A stretch of DNA of 64,000 nucleotides from Paenibacillus hemerocallicola (lineage in GTDB: Bacteria > Bacillota > Bacilli > Paenibacillales > NBRC-103111): assembly GCF_006265175.1 (NCBI RefSeq), contig NZ_VDCQ01000049.1, positions 1 through 64,000 of the forward strand, given 5' to 3'. The translations under genes and the position numbers were made by a program. This document shows positions 32,663 through 41,481 of this stretch, piece by piece. A model generated the notes under the pieces. The model was not told the origin of the DNA and searched no databases. It saw only the letters and a list, made by a program, of their open reading frames with translations. Every line of letters begins with the position of its first letter. Position 1 is the first letter of the stretch.

Positions 32663-33314
32663 CTTCTTCGAGTTCTCCTTCCCAATCCTTCATTATGAAT
32701 TTTATTTGGGGAACGATATCTTCTAAAAATCCAGCTACAATACGTTCTGTTATATATGTAGGCTCTAGTTTTGGTTCCTTTCCAATTAAATCAAACCAGT
32801 GTATCGTTCTATATCTCCAATAATTTACTTCATCAACTGTTAGTATTGGTTGGATTGCGAATGCTTGTGCACGCAACAACCTTGACCATATCTCCTTACA
32901 CCACTGTGCATGATTGTAAATATTAAAATCTATTTGTTCGGTTTCTTGATAGTAAATTTTCTTTAACTCTTCCGGTCTTTTCTTCTCTTTCAACATTACA
33001 TCCCTGAGTTTCTTATTCAAATAATCAAACCAATAATGATCTGTCAAAAGATGTGTAAAATATCCTCTGACAAACCAGTTCCATTCTTCATTCGTCGACA
33101 GTCTTAGATAATTCAAAAAATGTTCCTTTAATGTTTCCAAATTAAAGAGTTCGGTCTCAATATTAAAATGCGTCTTCATTTTATCTACTTTACTGTGACT
33201 CTTCCTGATATGAATTGCATCTGGTGCTATGCTTCCTAATAAAAACGTATCAGGAACATCTTGTGAATCAAAATATTTAACTGCGAAGCTAAAATGAACC
33301 ATTGGTAGTGGCAT
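32646..33314 (-). CDS. Cassette gene: zinc-dependent phospholipase C-like protein
   Basis: A 222-aa helical protein resembling the S1/P1-nuclease-like phospholipase C group. Possible metal ligands are His7 (PMVHFSFAVKYF), Asp in LLGSIAPDAIH and the FTHLLTDHYWFDYL block. No signal peptide is present, unlike secreted phospholipases, so it would be an intracellular hydrolase of unknown substrate. The stop codon is embedded in the recombination core. The 5' end is about 50 bases from a half site at 33348. Confidence 0.7.
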   Translation of the reverse strand: MPLPMVHFSFAVKYFDSQDVPDTFLLGSIAPDAIHIRKSHSKVDKMKTHFNIETELFNLETLKEHFLNYLRLSTNEEWNWFVRGYFTHLLTDHYWFDYLNKKLRDVMLKEKKRPEELKKIYYQETEQIDFNIYNHAQWCKEIWSRLLRAQAFAIQPILTVDEVNYWRYRTIHWFDLIGKEPKLEPTYITERIVAGFLEDIVPQIKFIMKDWEGELEEDSNIS

Positions 33315-33345
33315 CTTATTTATATCGCCTTTCTTAGAGTATTTA

Positions 33346-34306
33346 TTACAGCAACTTCACTAACACTTTATCTATTTCACAAAACATCTTCCCGCAGCAA
33401 ATTTCCGTATTTCGTATAACATCAAGCCAACTTTCACCCGCCACTCTCCGAATCGGCTCGTCCAACAGCTCGTCCAAAGGACTGCGGATACACCGAATGT
33501 CCTTGAACGCTGACATTCGTGTACCGCTCTGTGGTACTGAGGTACCGGTGACCGAGCAGTTCCTGAATGTACTTGACGTCGGTTCCACCTTCCAGCAGAT
33601 GAGTCGCAAACGAACGTCTCAAGGAAATGCATGCTGACCTTCTTCGCGATACCGGCATGCAATACCGTTTGCTCGAACACCTTCTACCGCTCGCTCGGTC
33701 AAATGCCGGCCGGGGTGTTGTCCCGGAAATAACCAGGTGTCCGACCGTTCTTGCTGCACATATTGCTGCAAGTTCCCGTAGGCTACTACGGCAGCACGGT
33801 GATCCGGCTCTTTTTTCTCCCCTGCCGGATATGAATCGTCCTGCATTCGGGTCCAATCCTGCATACGCAAGCGCACAACCTCGCTTACGCGCAGCCCGGA
33901 GGCATAAGTTGTATACAAAATCGCTTATGCTTCGGATTTTCGACTAGCCGCTACCCTCGGTCCTTCAACTCTTGCTTTCAGAAGTCCTTCCTCCGAGCTC
34001 CCCATTGCAGTCGAGAGGGGGCGCCGCATCGTCTGCTTGTTCGGCCGACTCCTCTTTGTTTTCCCCGAACCGCTCGACCAAAGGCTCGCACTCCTGCCCC
34101 AGCTCGCTATCCACCGTAACCGGGCAGCCGTCAAACAAGTCCATAAACCGCTCCACGTTCAAATACGTGTAGCCGATTTTCCAAGCCCGATTGGGCTTGT
34201 CCCAACGAGCTCCGGGGATTTGGCGCATGTTATCGATGTATCCGGCATCGTACGGAAAACGTATGAACAAATGGTTCTCGCTTGCTTTGCTGATGTAGAT
34301 TTCCAC
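33346..34306 (-). pseudogene. Tyrosine recombinase with HARP-like N-terminal domain, heavily decayed
   Basis: The N-terminal piece (from ATG 34306) reads HLFIRFPYDAGYIDNMRQ, then PGARWDKPNRAWKI, a short fold like the HARP domain that precedes some bacterial integrases. After an apparent deletion of the core-binding domain, pieces in at least four frames give [18 protein letters not shown] (catalytic Arg), [31 protein letters not shown] with the H-x-x-R box across the junction, [19 protein letters not shown] (G-H box and Tyr) and [14 protein letters not shown]. Its composition is GC-rich, unlike the cassettes. It is a different recombinase from the tandem pair. Confidence 0.75.
33348..33364. 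repeat. Half cassette site closing block 3
   Basis: ACAGCAACTTCACTAAC is the inverse of TTAACTGATGTTGCTGT at 32646-32662 with one gap (GTTGCTGT and TGA are shared). It is the outer end of the phospholipase-like cassette. The rest of the site is replaced by the recombinase pseudogene. Confidence 0.55.
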
Positions 34307-34370
34307 AGCATCGCCGCCTCTCCAATTATACCATCGAATCCCAATATAAGGGTATATGGGAATAAAAAAA

Positions 34371-34407
34371 GGAGACCTGCGCCCCTTGACGGGTGACGCA
34401 AATCTCC
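34371..34407 (-). terminator. Terminator of the ArsB-type permease gene
   Basis: GGAGA..TGCG and CGCA..TCTCC pair around CCCCTTGACGGG. On the minus strand the stem is followed by seven T residues (34364-34370). Confidence 0.75.
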
Positions 34408-34543
34408 GATGCTTTCGGAAACTTAACCTATCGATGAAGAAAATAATGCCTCATGGTCGGGCGAGAATACAATACCTTCGCTTCTTCTGAAAAGTCCAAT
34501 TCTCGATTCTGTTGGCCGTACGACCCCAACAACGCCCCGCCCG

Positions 34544-35848
34544 TCATCCCCCATACAGCACTCTCAACCAGACGTACAAGCCTCCCAAAGTGATCAACAA
34601 AGTCGGAATCGTCAGAACGACGCCGATTTTGAAATAATAGCCCCAGGTGATGCGGACGCCTTTGCGGGAAAGGATGTGCAGCCACAGCAGGGTGGCGAGC
34701 GAGCCGATCGGGGTCATCTTCGGGCCCAGGTCGGTGCCGATGACGTTGGCATAGATGAGCGCTTCGCGAAGGATGCCTTCGGTTGTCGTTCCGTCGATGG
34801 CGAGCGCTCCGATCATGACGGTCGGCAAGTTGTTCATGATCGAGGAGAGCACGGCCGCGATCAGGCCCATGCCCATCGTGGCGGCGAACAGGCCGGAAGC
34901 GGCCAGACGCTCGAGCACGCTCCCGAGCACATCGGTCAGGCCCGCGTTGCGCAAGCCATAGACGACGACGTACATGCCGATCGAGAAAATAACGATGGAC
35001 CACGGCGCCTCGACGATTACTTTCTTCGTCTGGACGACCCGGCTGCCCCGGGACACGAGCAGAAACAGGAGTGCCACGGCCCCTGCAATGAACGAAACCG
35101 GCACGGCGATCCACTCGCTGGCCAAGTAAGCAGCCAACAGCACGCCCAAAATGAGCCACGAGAGGCGGAACAGCCGCTTGTCCTTGATCGCCTCGGAGGG
35201 CTGCTTCAGCTCGGCGATGTCGTAGCTTGCCGGTACGTTTTTGCGGAATACGGCGTACAGGACGGCGACGCTGGCCGCCAGCGAGAACAGGTTCACGGCG
35301 AACATGCGCGAAGCGTATTCGACAAAGCCGATGCCGAAATAGTCCGCCGACACGATGTTCGTCAAGTTGCTGATAATGAACGGCAGCGATGTCGTATCCG
35401 CGATAAAGCCGCTCGCCATGACGAACGGCAGGATGCGGGCCTCCTCCAGCCGGAGCGCCCGGACTTGGGCCAGCACGATCGGCGTCAGGATAAGCGCCGC
35501 CCCGTCGTTGGCGAAGAAGGCCGAGACGCCCGCCCCGAGCAGGATGATGTATACGAACATCCGCTTGCCGTTGCCCCCGGCGAGCCGGGCCATGTGCAGC
35601 GCGGCCCATTCGAAGAAGCCGATTTCGTCCAATATGACTGAAATGACGATCAACGCAACGAAAGTAAGCGTCGCGTTCCAGACGATACCCGCCACCGTCA
35701 CTACGTCGTGCCAGCCGACGACGCCGACCAGCAGAGCCAACAGCGCTCCGCCCGATGCCGACCAGCCGATGCCGAGCTTCTTCGGCTGCCAGATGACGAA
35801 CGTCATCGTGATGATAAAAAGAACTATGGCCAATACGGTTGTTACCAC
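34544..35848 (-). CDS. ArsB-type anion permease
   Basis: A 434-aa inner-membrane protein of the ion transporter superfamily (ArsB/NhaD type) with about 11-12 membrane segments. Family members extrude arsenite or antimonite by proton exchange. Recognisable blocks are [32 protein letters not shown], and [13 protein letters not shown] with [18 protein letters not shown] near the C-terminus, the latter being a typical ArsB motif. GTG 35848 lies behind AGGGGG and gives the usual length; upstream extension to 35905 would need a TTG. No arsR, arsC or arsA is adjacent, so the substrate is inferred only. Confidence 0.88.
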   Translation of the reverse strand: MVTTVLAIVLFIITMTFVIWQPKKLGIGWSASGGALLALLVGVVGWHDVVTVAGIVWNATLTFVALIVISVILDEIGFFEWAALHMARLAGGNGKRMFVYIILLGAGVSAFFANDGAALILTPIVLAQVRALRLEEARILPFVMASGFIADTTSLPFIISNLTNIVSADYFGIGFVEYASRMFAVNLFSLAASVAVLYAVFRKNVPASYDIAELKQPSEAIKDKRLFRLSWLILGVLLAAYLASEWIAVPVSFIAGAVALLFLLVSRGSRVVQTKKVIVEAPWSIVIFSIGMYVVVYGLRNAGLTDVLGSVLERLAASGLFAATMGMGLIAAVLSSIMNNLPTVMIGALAIDGTTTEGILREALIYANVIGTDLGPKMTPIGSLATLLWLHILSRKGVRITWGYYFKIGVVLTIPTLLITLGGLYVWLRVLYGG

Positions 35849-36124
35849 TTTGTGCAAATCCCCCTGAAGCCCTATTGGCGCCAGCCGTTCTCCCCAGTCG
35901 CGCAATACGCCCGTTCACGCCCTGCAACGTTTCTCATCCGTTCGGGTCCTTCTCTCTCTACTATAGGACCAAAGCATCGCAGCTGTAAAGAGTCTATGAA
36001 TCTGCAGGTCGGCACGTGCAGATTCGATAGCTTCTCGTTATTTAAATCGAACTTTCTCTACCGGGAGATGTCCGCTTTATGGTAAGTTAAAAACCAAATA
36101 GATCAACAAAGGAGACGAGAACAT

Positions 36125-36775
36125 ATGCATCCTTTCTTCGCAAACGAATCCGGCTTCCGGCTGAGCGGCGACTTGGCCGCCGACGTCCGGCGCTTCCTCG
36201 AATCGCACGGCTGTCCGAAAACGGCGGAGCATTGCATGGCCGTCGGCGCCGAGGCCCGCTCGCTCGCGCTCCGCTTCGGGGGCGATCCCGAGAACGCGGA
36301 AATCGCCGGATGGCTGCACGACATCAGTGCGGTGTATCCGAACGCCGATCGGATCCGCATCGCCAGGGAGCTCGGCATCGAGGTGCTGTCGGAAGAGGAG
36401 ACGTTTCCGATGATCATTCACCAGAAGCTGTCCGTCGAGGTGGCCCGCCATCTGTTCGGCATCGAACGCCGGGACGTGCTGGACGCCATCGGCTGCCATA
36501 CGACGCTGAAAGCGCCCTCCACTCTGCTGGACCGGATCGTCTTCGTCGCCGATAAAATTTCATGGGACCAAAACGGCACCCCGCCGTATTTGACCGAGCT
36601 GAACGCACAGCTCGACCGGTCGATAGAGCACGGGGCGATGGCGTATATCGGCCATCTGTGGGCCCAGCGAGACAAGCTCAAGGTCGTGCATCCATGGCTC
36701 GCGGACGCTCATGCCGATATGCAGGAGACGATTGCTCGCGCGGACGTTACTCCGCCGGTTCAAGCCGATCGTTGA
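36125..36775 (+). CDS. HD-domain phosphohydrolase (YqeK-like)
   Basis: A 216-aa metal-dependent HD protein. AEHCMAVGAEARSLALRFG supplies the first His, AGWLHDIS is the HD pair, and LDRIVFVADKIS supplies the last Asp. It resembles YqeK, a symmetrical Ap4A hydrolase in Bacillota, though it is not in the usual nadD-yqeK-rsfS operon. An AAAGGAGACG site precedes the ATG. The alternative is another HD nucleotidase. Confidence 0.8.
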   Translation: MHPFFANESGFRLSGDLAADVRRFLESHGCPKTAEHCMAVGAEARSLALRFGGDPENAEIAGWLHDISAVYPNADRIRIARELGIEVLSEEETFPMIIHQKLSVEVARHLFGIERRDVLDAIGCHTTLKAPSTLLDRIVFVADKISWDQNGTPPYLTELNAQLDRSIEHGAMAYIGHLWAQRDKLKVVHPWLADAHADMQETIARADVTPPVQADR

Positions 36776-36982
36776 CACTCGCCGGCCGCCGATGCGAGAC
36801 TGCGGGCCGCCGCCCGGGCAAATGCCGTGACCGCCCAGCAAGCAAGCTGGCGACCCTTGCCGTTCATGCGGCGAACGCACGACGAACAACGGGTTTCCTT
36901 CCGGCCTCCCGTCGCGGCGCTGCATGACGGCGGTTTAGTCGCCTTTTCCCGACAAGCCCGGCCCCCGCCATACTGACGATAC

Positions 36983-37318
36983 TCACGCCCGTGCGACATT
37001 TACGATATCGGCAAACCGGATCGACACGGTTTCCGTGGCGCTCGCCAGTTTGACCCGCTGCAGCGTAAAATCGATCTTGACGACCCGCCCTTTCACGACA
37101 TCGTCCCGGACGGGATCGAACACGCTGACGGCCACCTCCTCCTGCCGCTCCATCGATTCCAGCAGCAGCAATGCAAACTGCTCGAGCGCCTGGTCGTCCA
37201 GCACCGGGCGCCGTCTGTGGCCGAGCTCTCCCTGCTTGCTCACGAACTGTGCCTTATGCTCGGGAAGCATCATGCGCGACGATTCGAACAGACCGTTTCC
37301 TTCCAGTTTCTTGCCCAT
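36983..37318 (-). CDS. YolD-like family protein
   Basis: A 111-aa protein. MGKKLEGNGLFESSRMMLPEH, the central LGHRRRPVLDDQALEQF and VVKIDFTLQRVKLASATETVSI, followed by the F-x-DI end, match the YolD group. These small proteins sit beside Y-family polymerases (UvrX, YqjW) in SOS-controlled operons of Bacillus. Here the polymerase is absent and two other small genes precede it. ATG 37318 lies behind GGAGG; upstream extension is not supported. Confidence 0.8.
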   Translation of the reverse strand: MGKKLEGNGLFESSRMMLPEHKAQFVSKQGELGHRRRPVLDDQALEQFALLLLESMERQEEVAVSVFDPVRDDVVKGRVVKIDFTLQRVKLASATETVSIRFADIVNVARA

Positions 37319-37437
37319 CCGTGTGTCCTCCGATCTTATTCGCCCGGTCGCCGCCTGCCGGAATCGGCTCGCACGATCGAAGCATTTGACGTATATAGTT
37401 GTTTGGGCCGTATGGCGCGCCTCGATGTACGGCTGCT

Positions 37438-37809
37438 CTACTCGGCCAGATCGAGCTCCAAATAGGCGCACAGCTTGCGCTCCACCTCGGATTTCACCAG
37501 CCCCCACAGCATGGAGCATTTGCGGTGGTAGCCGCGGCAAAGAAAATCCGCCTCGACCTGCTCCTTCGTCCGGCGCTGGTCGTACACCCGGATTCCCCGG
37601 CTCCTCAGCTTGCCGCGCACCGCGGCCATTTCCGCGCTAACTTGATCCTGTACGCGGCGCAAGCTTCTGATGTAAATGACCGGCATTTTCAATTTGAGCG
37701 TATCGAGCATCCGGATGTCGCGCTCCAGCACGTCGAGCACGATCGGGAGCAGCATGTAGTCGAGTACCCACTGCAGCTCTTCTTCGGTTTCGAGAGGGGT
37801 CCGATTCAT
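37438..37809 (-). CDS. Hypothetical protein of the SOS-type operon
   Basis: A 123-aa helical protein (MNRTPLETEEELQWVLDYM start; RRTKEQVEADFLCRGYHRK and CSMLWGLVKSEVERKLC near the end). Its start overlaps the stop of the 69-aa gene upstream by four bases, so it is translationally coupled. It occurs between a small beta protein and YolD in this operon. I do not know a function. Confidence 0.7.
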   Translation of the reverse strand: MNRTPLETEEELQWVLDYMLLPIVLDVLERDIRMLDTLKLKMPVIYIRSLRRVQDQVSAEMAAVRGKLRSRGIRVYDQRRTKEQVEADFLCRGYHRKCSMLWGLVKSEVERKLCAYLELDLAE

Positions 37810-38015
37810 CCCGTTCGCCTTCCCCCCGGCAGCGAAACGGCCAAGATGCGGTCGAGCCTGAACAGACGATGCTCCCGCTTCCGCGTGCAATAAGCCCGGA
37901 CCGCATCGCCCCGAATGCCGAGAACGACGACCGTACGCTGCGTGATCCGATCGCGGCGATCGATATAGACGATTTCGACATGCCTGCCCACGTGTCGTTC
38001 CAACCTCGCTGCCAT
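37806..38015 (-). CDS. Small hypothetical protein, first gene of the SOS-type operon
   Basis: About 69 aa, probably starting MAARLERHVGRHVEIVYID behind GGAGGGG (a second ATG two codons earlier is possible). The pattern YIDRRDRITQRTVVVLGI...VRAYCTRKREHRLFRLDRIL resembles a stripped-down WYL-like beta domain, which in larger proteins binds ligands or nucleic acid. A DinR/LexA-type box lies 25 bases upstream, so it is probably damage-inducible. Confidence 0.7.
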   Translation of the reverse strand: MAARLERHVGRHVEIVYIDRRDRITQRTVVVLGIRGDAVRAYCTRKREHRLFRLDRILAVSLPGGRRTG

Positions 38016-38039
38016 CAACATCCCCTCCGCCAAAGACAA

Positions 38040-38051
38040 GAACACTTGTTC
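38040..38051. promoter_or_regulatory. LexA/DinR box candidate
   Basis: GAACACTTGTTC is a perfect GAAC-N4-GTTC palindrome, the core of the Gram-positive SOS box (CGAAC-N4-GTTCG). It lies just upstream of the three-gene operon ending with YolD. A weaker half match (CGAAC at 38073-38077) follows on the side of the YedK-type gene. Confidence 0.7.
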
Positions 38052-38218
38052 CCTACTAGTATATACAATAAGCGAACATACATTCCTGTTTCAAGAGGAA
38101 AAATTTTGCACCGCGCAAAAATAGGCAACTGCCGCAACGGGTGGCGACGCGGCGGATAAAAGCGTACAATAAAGCTATTCACGCATGAACGGACCATGAG
38201 AAGGAGGAACGCATACGC

Positions 38219-38938
38219 ATGTGCGGCAGGTATACGATAACGATTTCGCTCGAGGAGCTGCTGCTCCGCTTTCATATCGACCCGGCATTTCCGTTGTATC
38301 ATCGCCCCCGATATAACGTCGCCCCGGGCCAGCTGGTGCCCGCGATCGTGAACGACGGAGAACGCAACCGGATCGGCGAATTGAAGTGGGGGCTCATCCC
38401 GCAATGGGCCAAGGACGAGTCGATCGGCTCGAAAATGATCAACGCCCGGGCCGAGACGGTGGCGGAGAAGCCGGCCTACCGGATCCCGCTCGAGCGTAAG
38501 CGGTGCCTCGTACCCGCCGACGGATTTTACGAATGGAAGAAGAAGGACGACGGCAAAACGAAGCAGCCGATGCGAATTACGCTGAGGAACGAAGCCATGT
38601 TCGCGATGGCCGGCCTGTACGACATATGGACGACCCCGGACGGACGGAAAGTAAGCACGTGCACCGTCATTACGACCGCTCCGAACCGGCTTATGGCCGA
38701 CATCCATGACAGGATGCCGGTCATTTTGCGGCCGGAGCACGAGTCGGTCTGGCTGGATCGCGGCATGCGCGACACTTCCCGGCTGCTCGACATGCTGAAG
38801 CCGTATCCGGCGGAGGAAATGAGGGCGTATCCGGTTGCCGCTGGCGTCGGCAATGTAAGCAACGACGGACCGGAATGCATCCGCGAGCTGGACGATGCGG
38901 CCGGAGCCGCGAAGCGCCGGGAAGGCGCGGGAGAGTAA
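38219..38938 (+). CDS. HMCES/YedK-type abasic-site DNA-protein crosslink protein (SRAP)
   Basis: A 239-aa SRAP protein. Family knowledge: Cys2 crosslinks to abasic sites in single-stranded DNA and protects them. Here MCGRYTI gives Cys2, NVAPGQ, SKMINARAETV and PADGFYEWKK (Glu) follow, and IHDRMPVIL supplies the catalytic His. AAGGAGGAACG precedes the ATG. It is divergent from the YolD operon with a SOS-type box between them, so both sides fit a DNA-damage locus. Confidence 0.92.
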   Translation: MCGRYTITISLEELLLRFHIDPAFPLYHRPRYNVAPGQLVPAIVNDGERNRIGELKWGLIPQWAKDESIGSKMINARAETVAEKPAYRIPLERKRCLVPADGFYEWKKKDDGKTKQPMRITLRNEAMFAMAGLYDIWTTPDGRKVSTCTVITTAPNRLMADIHDRMPVILRPEHESVWLDRGMRDTSRLLDMLKPYPAEEMRAYPVAAGVGNVSNDGPECIRELDDAAGAAKRREGAGE

Positions 38939-39194
38939 TCTCGCGTGTCGCCGTCGATGAAGATTTACCGAATCGCGACGCCATGGCGTTACGCACCATC
39001 TCCGTCCAAGAGCGCCCGGACGTAAAGTTACTCGTCCAAAGCGTTCCCCATACGTTCACTTTTGTTCATTTAAGTTCTTTTATTCTCATATATATCTTAT
39101 TATTGGCAAATATTACAGTAAATGAATTTGATTTTAAATAATATTGAGCATATTTATGCAAAAGCGACATTCTATAACGGAAAAGAGCAAACAA
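38939..39194. other. Intergenic region without a recognised feature
   Basis: Between the YedK-type gene and the terminator of the GDPD gene there is AT-rich sequence after 39050 with no convincing gene, repeat or promoter that I can name. Confidence 0.4.
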
Positions 39195-39228
39195 AAGAAC
39201 CGGAAACCAATTTCTCCATCCGGTTCTT
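39195..39228 (-). terminator. Terminator of the GDPD gene
   Basis: AAGAACCGG and CCGGTTCTT pair around 16 bases; on the minus strand TTTTGTTTG follows. Confidence 0.7.
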
Positions 39229-39255
39229 GTTTCGGTTCTTCTTTCGGTTCTTCGT

Positions 39256-40089
39256 CTACTTGTCTAGTCCTGGCCACGAATGGACGCATTGCAGAAATCT
39301 CGCCGGCTCGTCGGTAGCGAACCAACGGATACCCAAATCGAGCAGCATATGAATGGAACGGTCGTCGAACCGGAACGGCAGCACTTCCAGATCGACGCCC
39401 GCGGCACTCGTCTCCGCGAGGGCGAGCTTCAGAAATTCGCGGTCGATGGCGTAAGGCCAATCGGCATTGTCGGCATTGGCGTTCAAGTGCAGCTGCACCT
39501 GGTCCAGCCCGTCGAATTGCAAATCGCGCGCTTGCTGGGCATACGTTTGCTTGATGCGTTCCGCGCTTCCGCCGATCCATAGCATGCTTTTGACGCTCGC
39601 CGCAATCTGCTTCATCTCGCGGCAATTCGCCTGAACGTTATGGGTGAAGATGACCTGCTCATTCACCCCGTACCGGTCGATCAATTGACCCAACTGCCGT
39701 AAATCGACATCCTTCAAATCGAGGTACACCAATCGTTCCGGCTTCCCCTTCATTTCCGCGAACAGTTCTTCCACGGCAGGAATTTTCTCTCCCGCGAACT
39801 TGGCGTCGAACTTGATTCCCGCGTCCCAGTCCTTCGTTTCTTCGAAGTCGAACTCGGAAATGCGGCGATCTTTCACGGAATCCGGGGCGGTAGTCGTCCT
39901 CGCCGGAGTCGCGTCGTGCAGACTGACGATGACGCCGTCCTTCGTCGTCCGGATGTCGGCCTCCGGAATGCCTCCCAAGCTCCACGCATATCGGTTCGCC
40001 GCCATCGTATTGTCCGGGGCTTCGTAGGCGCCGCCTCCGCGGTGCGCCTGCCAGTACACTTTATCGGGTATTCGCGTCACAATTACCAC
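39256..40089 (-). CDS. Glycerophosphodiester phosphodiesterase family protein
   Basis: A 277-aa TIM-barrel GDPD. Family knowledge: hydrolysis of glycerophosphodiesters to glycerol 3-phosphate and an alcohol. The active-site blocks are WQAHRGGGAYEAPDNTM (His and Arg), PEADIRTTKDGVIVSLHD (Glu/Asp metal ligands and second His), VYLDLKDVDL (metal ligand) and the C-terminal WFATDEP. No signal peptide is seen, so it is cytoplasmic. Adjacent to a TarJ-like dehydrogenase on the same strand, about 36 bases apart, so the two may be cotranscribed and linked to polyol-phosphate metabolism. Confidence 0.88.
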   Translation of the reverse strand: MVIVTRIPDKVYWQAHRGGGAYEAPDNTMAANRYAWSLGGIPEADIRTTKDGVIVSLHDATPARTTTAPDSVKDRRISEFDFEETKDWDAGIKFDAKFAGEKIPAVEELFAEMKGKPERLVYLDLKDVDLRQLGQLIDRYGVNEQVIFTHNVQANCREMKQIAASVKSMLWIGGSAERIKQTYAQQARDLQFDGLDQVQLHLNANADNADWPYAIDREFLKLALAETSAAGVDLEVLPFRFDDRSIHMLLDLGIRWFATDEPARFLQCVHSWPGLDK

Positions 40090-40125
40090 TCCAATGGAAT
40101 AAGAGTATGAATGCGTCCGGTCGCT

Positions 40126-41226
40126 TTACCAGTGAAATTCCATGACCGTCTTTTTCCAGCCCCGGTGCTCGGCCGTATCGTCCATCGCAGCTTGAAAATC
40201 TTCAACCGAACGGACGATCCAATTATGCTCGGGCAAAATGCGCCGCAGCGTAGCTTGGCAGGAAGGCTCCTTCATCGCTTGCATGACGCTTGCGAAATCG
40301 GAGCGGGAGCTGCGGCTGCTGCCGAGCAGCGTAATTCCTTTCTCCAACACATCCCGCGTATTGACCGGAACGCGCTCCTCGGTCACTCCCATCAAAATGA
40401 GGCTGCCTCCCGGCTTCAGCAGGTCGATCGCCTGGTTGATCGCGCTTTCGCTGAACCGGCCTCCGGTGCATTCGATGGCAATGTCGACGGGCTCGGCCGC
40501 CGCAAAGTCATAGTCCTGCACGAGGGCTACGCTCGCGAACTCGAACTGGGCGATTTTATCCGAAATCGCTCCGAATACGCGCAGCCGGTCCCGCTGCAGC
40601 CCATACACATGATGGAGCATCGCGGCCGTGAAATAGCCTACCGGACCGTCGCCGAAGACGGCCACGGTCGCGCCGGAAGCAAGCCGTTCCCGCACGCGGG
40701 AGACCGCACGGTAAGAGACCGAGCAGAGCTCCGCCAGCACGGCGATTTCATCCGGCACCTCGTCCGGAATCGGAAGCGCGCATTCCGCGGGAACGACGAG
40801 GCGATGCTGGGCGATCCCGTCCATGCTGCTGCCGAGAAAGCGTCCCCGGTGGCAATAGTTTTCTCCCGCTTCGCCGCGGCATGCCGGGCAGCAATCTTCA
40901 GGCCGGATCCTTTCGCGAACGAAGCCGGGGATGTTCGGAACGATGACTACGCGTTGCCCCGGCTCGGCTCCCGGCGCCCTGCCGGATACGATGCGGCCGA
41001 TCCCTTCGTGGATAAGCGACAACGGCAGCTTGCGCGCCAGCGCCTCGGGACGCCTCTGGCCGGTATAGTAGCGCAAGTCCGCATGGCAAATGCTCGCGAG
41101 CGTCGGCTCTACGACGACCTCCCCGTCATGCACGGCGCGTTCCAGAACAATTTCGCACATTTCACCGGGCTTTAACAATCTGAAATTTCTCGAATCGACG
41201 GTGTATGCTGTCGCTTCCGTTTTCAA
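40126..41226 (-). CDS. Zinc-type MDR dehydrogenase, TarJ-like
   Basis: A 366-aa medium-chain dehydrogenase resembling TarJ, the ribulose-5-phosphate reductase that makes ribitol 5-phosphate for teichoic acid. Shared features are SICHADLRYYTGQRRPEAL (catalytic Cys and Asp), KLPLSLIHEGIG (zinc ligands His and Glu), and the AVFGDGPVGYF nucleotide loop. It also has CCPACRGEAGENYC, a structural zinc cluster. No tarI cytidylyltransferase is adjacent, so the pathway is not proven. Another polyol dehydrogenase is possible. Confidence 0.8.
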   Translation of the reverse strand: MKTEATAYTVDSRNFRLLKPGEMCEIVLERAVHDGEVVVEPTLASICHADLRYYTGQRRPEALARKLPLSLIHEGIGRIVSGRAPGAEPGQRVVIVPNIPGFVRERIRPEDCCPACRGEAGENYCHRGRFLGSSMDGIAQHRLVVPAECALPIPDEVPDEIAVLAELCSVSYRAVSRVRERLASGATVAVFGDGPVGYFTAAMLHHVYGLQRDRLRVFGAISDKIAQFEFASVALVQDYDFAAAEPVDIAIECTGGRFSESAINQAIDLLKPGGSLILMGVTEERVPVNTRDVLEKGITLLGSSRSSRSDFASVMQAMKEPSCQATLRRILPEHNWIVRSVEDFQAAMDDTAEHRGWKKTVMEFHW

Positions 41227-41374
41227 TTATGAAGCACGCCCTTTCCAGTCCGTTTCCGCAAAATCGCGGCGAACCGCGTTTAGCAATATCAACCAACTAA
41301 ATGCTCGATTTTGCTCGTTTGCGTTCATTTAGATTATGTTCCATTGTTCATTTCTTGTCAATACAAACAAAAGC

Positions 41375-41401
41375 CATTCGCCCGGAAGGAACGAATGGCT
41401 C
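41375..41401 (-). terminator. Terminator of the DUF4184 gene
   Basis: GCCATTCG and CGAATGGC pair around 11 bases; on the minus strand TTTTGTTTG follows. Confidence 0.7.
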
Positions 41402-41481
41402 GTATGCACATTTTTGCAGCATAATCAGACTTTTGGCATTGCCGCAATAAAATCGTCAGTCGCAAACCGTCGGCGGACCGA

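Noticed and set aside
18827-33364. A CRISPR array formed by the repeated sites
   Set aside because: The repeats are long, variable palindromes separated by whole genes of different length; there are no short regular spacers and no cas genes.
34428-35927. A 499-codon minus-strand frame over the permease gene
   Set aside because: It is Arg/His-rich, has no domain and is the shadow of the ArsB-type gene in another frame, which has membrane segments and family motifs.
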